Position numbers and translations under genes: made by a program. Source: JAGOFO01 sp964522105 (lineage in GTDB: Bacteria; Myxococcota_A; UBA9042; DTJE01). Taken from it: a stretch of DNA of 64,000 nt. Positions 60,626-64,000 of this stretch are shown here, piece by piece (positions within the stretch are counted from its first letter, which is position 1; every line of letters starts with the position of its first letter). The notes under the pieces are model-generated. The model did not search any database. It had not been told where the DNA came from and saw only the letters and a program-made list of their open reading frames with translations. The stretch spans positions 1-64,000 of the forward strand of contig CAZFVA010000013.1 in NCBI GenBank assembly GCA_964522105.1, written 5' to 3'.

Positions 60626-61669
60626 TCACGCTGCGGCAGAATCTTCGTCACCATAAGCAGCAGCCGATGGCTTACATGAAGTCGGGGCGTTGCGCACGGC
60701 GGCTTCCAGAGCGGCCCGCAGTGTTTCATCGCCCCGCAGGCGCTTGTCGGCCTGGTCGCGGCCCTGTCCAAGTTGTTCGCCGTTGAATGACAGCCATGAT
60801 CCCGATTTTTCAAGAATTCCGGCTGCGTCTGCTGCCTCGATCAGGTCCAGCGTCTTGTTGATGCCTTCCCCGAACACGATGTCGAATTCGGCTTCCAGGA
60901 ACGGCGGCGCCATCTTGTTCTTGGCGACCTTGACCTTGACCCTGTTGGCGGTAACGACGTTGCCGTCTTTCTGCGAACTTTTCTTACGCACGTCCAGCCT
61001 GATCGACGAGTAGAACTTCAAGGCGTTGCCGCCGGTCGTCGTTTCCGGATTGCCGAACATTACGCCGATCTTCAGTCGCAACTGGTTGATGAAGATGATC
61101 GTGCAGTCCTGTTTGTAGCAAAGGCCGACCAGCTTTCGCAGGGCCTGTGACATCAGTCGCGCCTGCAGTCCGACATGGCTGTCGCCCATTTCGCCTTCGA
61201 TTTCGGCCTTCGGTACCAGGGCGGCGACCGAGTCGACGACAATTAGATCTACGGATCCGCTTCGCACAAGTGTTTCCGCGATATCCAGAGCCTGTTCACC
61301 GTAGTCAGGCTGGCTGACCAGCAGGTCTTCGACCTTGACGCCCAGATTTCTGGCATACGTGATGTCGAAGGCGTGCTCGGCGTCGATGAAAGCCGCAACC
61401 GCGCCGGTCTTCTGTGCCTGCGCGATGACTTCCAGGGTCAGCGTTGTCTTGCCTGACGACTCCGGCCCGTAGATTTCGACGATTCTGCCTTTCGGGATGC
61501 CCCCGATCCCGAGCGCCCTGTCCAGCGAAATGCTGCCGCTTGAAAACGCCGGTACACGTTCCACCGGGCCGTCCCCGTAGCGCATCACCGCGCCTTTTCC
61601 GAATTGCCGGTCCATTGTCGCGATCAGTTTGTCCAGTTCGTTCATCAGTTCCTCGTGCTTCCTGCTCAT
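60626..61669 (-). CDS. recA: RecA recombinase
   Basis: A 347-residue recombinase with Walker A GPESSGKT, the catalytic FIDAEHAFD strand, DNA-binding loop L1 (EIEGEMGDSHVGLQARLMS) and loop L2 (GNPETTTGGNALKF). The normal INQIRMK is INQLRLK here. It starts 11 bases after the comM stop, so it is probably in a comM-recA operon. No room for a recA promoter or LexA box exists in that 11-base gap; any SOS-type control would have to act upstream of comM. Confidence 0.97.
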   Translation of the reverse strand: MSRKHEELMNELDKLIATMDRQFGKGAVMRYGDGPVERVPAFSSGSISLDRALGIGGIPKGRIVEIYGPESSGKTTLTLEVIAQAQKTGAVAAFIDAEHAFDITYARNLGVKVEDLLVSQPDYGEQALDIAETLVRSGSVDLIVVDSVAALVPKAEIEGEMGDSHVGLQARLMSQALRKLVGLCYKQDCTIIFINQLRLKIGVMFGNPETTTGGNALKFYSSIRLDVRKKSSQKDGNVVTANRVKVKVAKNKMAPPFLEAEFDIVFGEGINKTLDLIEAADAAGILEKSGSWLSFNGEQLGQGRDQADKRLRGDETLRAALEAAVRNAPTSCKPSAAAYGDEDSAAA

Positions 61670-61680
61670 ATAACCTCCTG

Positions 61681-63243
61681 TCAGGAATTTGAATCAAGCC
61701 GATTCCCGCAGATTGCCCTGTCAAGCAACCTGTATTGAACGGCCTCGGTCACATGTTCGGTGCGGATGTCCGGGCTGCCGTCCAGATCCGCAATTGTTCG
61801 GGACACTTTCAGAATTCTGTCCAACGCGCGGGCAGACAGGCCCAGGCGGTCCATCGACTGTTCCAGGATGTGGGCGGCCTCGTCCGGCACGCGACAGAAC
61901 CGGCGCACCTGCCGGGAGTCCATTCGTCCGTTGTATCTATTTGGCGATTTGGCAAAACGTTTTGACTGGATGGCGACCGCTTCCTGCACCCTCTGCCTTA
62001 CAACTGCGGATGATTCTGCCGGAGGTGTCGTTCCTGCCAGTTCACGGAAAGGTACCGGCGAAACTTCGACCTGTATGTCGATGCGGTCCAGCAGTGGTCC
62101 TGACACTTTCGCCCTGTAACGCGCCACTTCCTGTGATGTGCAGGAACACTCATGCCGGATGTCACCGAGATAACCGCAAGGGCATGGATTCATTGCACTA
62201 ATCATCAAAAAGTCAGCCGGAAAATTGACAGCGTATCTGACGCGTGAAATTGAAACCTGGCGCTCTTCAAGGGGTTGACGCAGGACTTCCAGCACTTCAC
62301 GCCGCCATTCGGGCAGCTCGTCTAAAAACAGTGCGCCGTTATGCGCCAGCGACACTTCGCCAGGTCTTGGATTGCCGCCACCCCCGACGATTGCAGCCGG
62401 TGAGCCGGTGTGGTGCGGTGTGCGAAACGGCCTTTCGGATACCAGTCCGCCACGGTTTCGCAACAGCCCCGCAACGCTGAAAACGCGGCTTGTCTCAAGG
62501 CTTTCTTCATACGTAAAGGGCGGCAGTATCGACACGATTCGGCGCGCCAGCATAGTCTTTCCGCACCCCGGGGGGCCGACCATCAGCAGGTTGTGGCGTC
62601 CTGCGGCTGCGATCTCGAGGGCGCGCTTGACCTGTGACTGGCCGCGCACATCAGCCAGATCAATCTGCGCAAGGTCACCCGTCTTGTCCCCGGGCGTTTC
62701 CGGCGGTGTGATTTGATGCGGTTCAATTCGTAAGTCACCGTTCAGGTAGGCGATCAGGTCTGCCAGTGACGATGCCGGGATGCATGTAACACCCTGGACG
62801 ACAGCAGCTTCGTCGGCGTTTTCAACCGGTACGATGACTTCCGTGATCCCGGCCTTGAAAGCTGCTGAAACCATGGGTAAAACGCCAGGGATTGGTCTGA
62901 CCTGACCGTCAAGCGACAGCTCGCCGACAAACAGTCGAGTGTCCAGAGCCGCCGCCGGGATTTCGTCCATGCACGCAAGTACGCCAAGCGCGATCGGCAG
63001 GTCGTACAGTGACCCTGTCTTGCGCAGGTCGGCCGGGGCCAGATTGACCGTTATCCACTTGCTGGTAATCCGGTGACCAAGGTTGCGCAGCGACGAAGTT
63101 ACGCGCACCCGGCTTTCGCGCACTGACGCTTCAGGCAAACCCACAATGTCGAAATGTCCGATGCCACGGTAGATGTCCACCTCGACATCGACCATCAATC
63201 CGTCGATGCCGTTAAGTACCGCTGAAATCACCCGCACGCTCAT
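61681..63243 (-). CDS. comM: ComM/YifB-family AAA+ ATPase
   Basis: A 520-residue protein of the YifB/ComM family (Mg-chelatase-like): N-terminal Lon-like domain with VGLPEASVRESRVRV and FVGELSLDGQVRPIPG, AAA+ core with GPPGCGKTMLA and a DELPEW Walker B-type region, and a C-terminal domain with NRYNGRMDSRQVRR and LDRILKVSRTIADLDG. In Vibrio, ComM is a hexameric branch-migration helicase that helps integrate transforming DNA. Pairing with recA supports a recombination role. The frame opens at 63264, but ATG 63243 with AGAGG upstream begins the family N-terminus. Confidence 0.93.
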   Translation of the reverse strand: MSVRVISAVLNGIDGLMVDVEVDIYRGIGHFDIVGLPEASVRESRVRVTSSLRNLGHRITSKWITVNLAPADLRKTGSLYDLPIALGVLACMDEIPAAALDTRLFVGELSLDGQVRPIPGVLPMVSAAFKAGITEVIVPVENADEAAVVQGVTCIPASSLADLIAYLNGDLRIEPHQITPPETPGDKTGDLAQIDLADVRGQSQVKRALEIAAAGRHNLLMVGPPGCGKTMLARRIVSILPPFTYEESLETSRVFSVAGLLRNRGGLVSERPFRTPHHTGSPAAIVGGGGNPRPGEVSLAHNGALFLDELPEWRREVLEVLRQPLEERQVSISRVRYAVNFPADFLMISAMNPCPCGYLGDIRHECSCTSQEVARYRAKVSGPLLDRIDIQVEVSPVPFRELAGTTPPAESSAVVRQRVQEAVAIQSKRFAKSPNRYNGRMDSRQVRRFCRVPDEAAHILEQSMDRLGLSARALDRILKVSRTIADLDGSPDIRTEHVTEAVQYRLLDRAICGNRLDSNS

Positions 63244-63404
63244 GCCAACCTCTGCGTTCCGCATCCAGGCGGCCTGTTATTTCAAGTCGTGTGCCGACTT
63301 CAGGATGTCTTGATTTACAGGGACTTCAGGCTTTTTTGCCGTTGTTGAGTCTGGACAAATGGTGGGGAATTGAACTGGATATTCAGACAGGTCCAGTCGT
63401 GCTT

Positions 63405-63596
63405 CTACAGATACTTTTTCATGTGGTAGCGATTTGCCAGTTCGATGCGCTTTTCTGCAGGAATCGACTGCATGTATTTCTTCCAGCCGGGGCACCAACC
63501 GGCGTGCCAGCGCCACAGACGGCCCAGGAACGATTCAGGGCTGTTGTCGTACTTAGCCCGGAAGCCACAGGTTTCGCAGGGAATCTTTTTGTCCAT
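63405..63596 (-). CDS. Small conserved Cys protein of unknown function
   Basis: A 63-residue protein reading CETCGFRAKYDNSPESFLGR, LWRWHAGWCPGWKKYMQSI and ending KRIELANRYHMKKYL. It has CxxC plus a further Cys, a WRWH...WCPGWKxY core and basic helices, a pattern I have seen as a small hypothetical in other bacteria and archaea; a metal-binding role is likely. GGAGGG sits 4 bases before ATG 63596; the frame upstream to 63608 is ignored. Confidence 0.65.
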   Translation of the reverse strand: MDKKIPCETCGFRAKYDNSPESFLGRLWRWHAGWCPGWKKYMQSIPAEKRIELANRYHMKKYL

Positions 63597-63613
63597 ATTA
63601 CCCTCCATAAAGC

Positions 63614-63633
63614 GGCCTGATTGTGGTCAGGCC
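63614..63633. other. Perfect 7-6-7 inverted repeat beside the small Cys protein start
   Basis: GGCCTGA-TTGTGG-TCAGGCC ends 17 bases before the small protein's start codon on the minus strand. It may be a leader hairpin, an operator or the end of an upstream transcript. Confidence 0.4.
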
Positions 63634-63791
63634 TTGCGATCGTGTTGAAAAAATTAGACTTCCAAATGTCCGGCCGGTCAAGGCTGTTTCAGCCCCCGGC
63701 CCGGGCAATAAGGTCGTTAACTGTATAGTAGTTGCATTGTCATGGTAAATTTTGATATTGCGCGGGACTTTACCCGGCCCTGAGGAGATCG

Positions 63792-64000
63792 ATGGCGGTC
63801 AGTGTCAAAAAGATATTCAGATCACTTGGTGTGGGTCTGTACGTCTTTGTCACCAGGACAGCCATAGCTCTGGCCGTAGTTTTTACGGCCCTGTTTTTCA
63901 TATTGAACTCAAGTCATTTCCCGGATCGGCTGGCCGGTCTGCTTGTCGGTGTTATCCCCGGCAGCTTTGAGTTCGGTCGCATTCAGACCAGTCCAATTCC
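63792..64000 (+). CDS. N-terminal fragment of an AsmA/TamB-like anchored protein (partial)
   Basis: Only the first 69 residues lie in the window. They show a short basic start (MAVSVKKIFRSLG), a single membrane anchor (about residues 14-36) and the beginning of a periplasmic segment (FPDRLAGLLVGVIPGSFEFG, then RIQTS). This start, an anchor followed by a short strand, is typical of AsmA/TamB-type proteins that build lipid bridges between membranes, but too little is visible to be sure. GAGGAG precedes ATG 63792. The upstream 158 bases show a weak TTGCAT/GATATT promoter-like pair near 63730-63755. Confidence 0.5.
   Translation, partial: MAVSVKKIFRSLGVGLYVFVTRTAIALAVVFTALFFILNSSHFPDRLAGLLVGVIPGSFEFGRIQTSPI

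Noticed and set aside
1..64000. Insertion sequences, prophage or integrase genes
   Set aside because: No transposase, integrase, phage structural gene or flanking inverted repeats with target duplications were recognised anywhere in the window.

Overview
The window reads as a Gram-negative chromosome segment of moderately high GC, probably from a Myxococcota-like or other former-deltaproteobacterial lineage. The clues are many lipoproteins with Asp/Val/Thr-rich linkers and Cys-rich repeats, a Kazal-inhibitor lipoprotein, PilZ proteins of the myxobacterial type, an NtrC-family activator with sigma-54-like promoters, and TonB/ExbBD with a TonB-dependent receptor. A run of exactly 100 N (56033-56132) marks a scaffold gap, so this is a draft or metagenome assembly. 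The taxonomic call is inference; no rRNA is present.

Layout. 1-2.25 kb: exbB-exbD-tonB-like operon (minus). 2.4-10.4 kb: ribBA, whose DHBP synthase half lacks two metal-ligand residues, a PpiD/SurA-like chaperone, nfnAB, a membrane protein, a PqqD-domain protein and an M24 peptidase. 10.4-13.7 kb: a DPM1-like glycosyltransferase, a PorV-like barrel and a Kazal lipoprotein. 13.8-19.8 kb: a cobalamin riboswitch followed by btuB, a beta-propeller lipoprotein resembling BtuG, btuF, btuC and btuD. The TonB system at the left edge could energise BtuB.

19.8-32 kb: a surface or secretory-type region with an Ala/Pro-rich lipoprotein, a 2836-residue Cys-rich multidomain lipoprotein, a tRNA-Cys gene with its own near-consensus promoter, a small Cys-rich coiled-coil protein and a second Cys-rich lipoprotein. 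32-43 kb: metabolic and regulatory genes: acyl-CoA thioesterase, AI-2E-type permease, glutamine synthetase whose usual adenylylation Tyr is Phe, alpha/beta hydrolase, nitrilase-family amidase, an acidic lipoprotein, a histidine kinase/NtrC-type pair behind a sigma-54-like promoter, and an EEP-family phosphatase. 43-49.2 kb: a minus-strand operon of LolA-like carrier, outer-membrane barrel, lipoprotein and MMPL/RND exporter, with a sigma-54-like promoter and upstream dyads. 49.5-51.5 kb: two convergent PilZ paralogues.

51.7-64 kb: gpmA, a U32 peptidase-family protein, a SUMF1-domain lipoprotein, a gapped unknown gene, an MrfA-like DEAH helicase, a 3beta-HSD-like SDR directly followed by a steroid 5alpha-reductase homologue, a comM-recA operon, a small conserved Cys protein and the start of an AsmA/TamB-like gene running off the edge. 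The most unusual points are the giant Cys-rich lipoprotein beside tRNA-Cys, the riboswitch-controlled B12 locus with a BtuG-like propeller, the bacterial 5alpha-reductase/3beta-HSD pair, the degenerate RibBA and the sigma-54/dyad control region near 49.3 kb.
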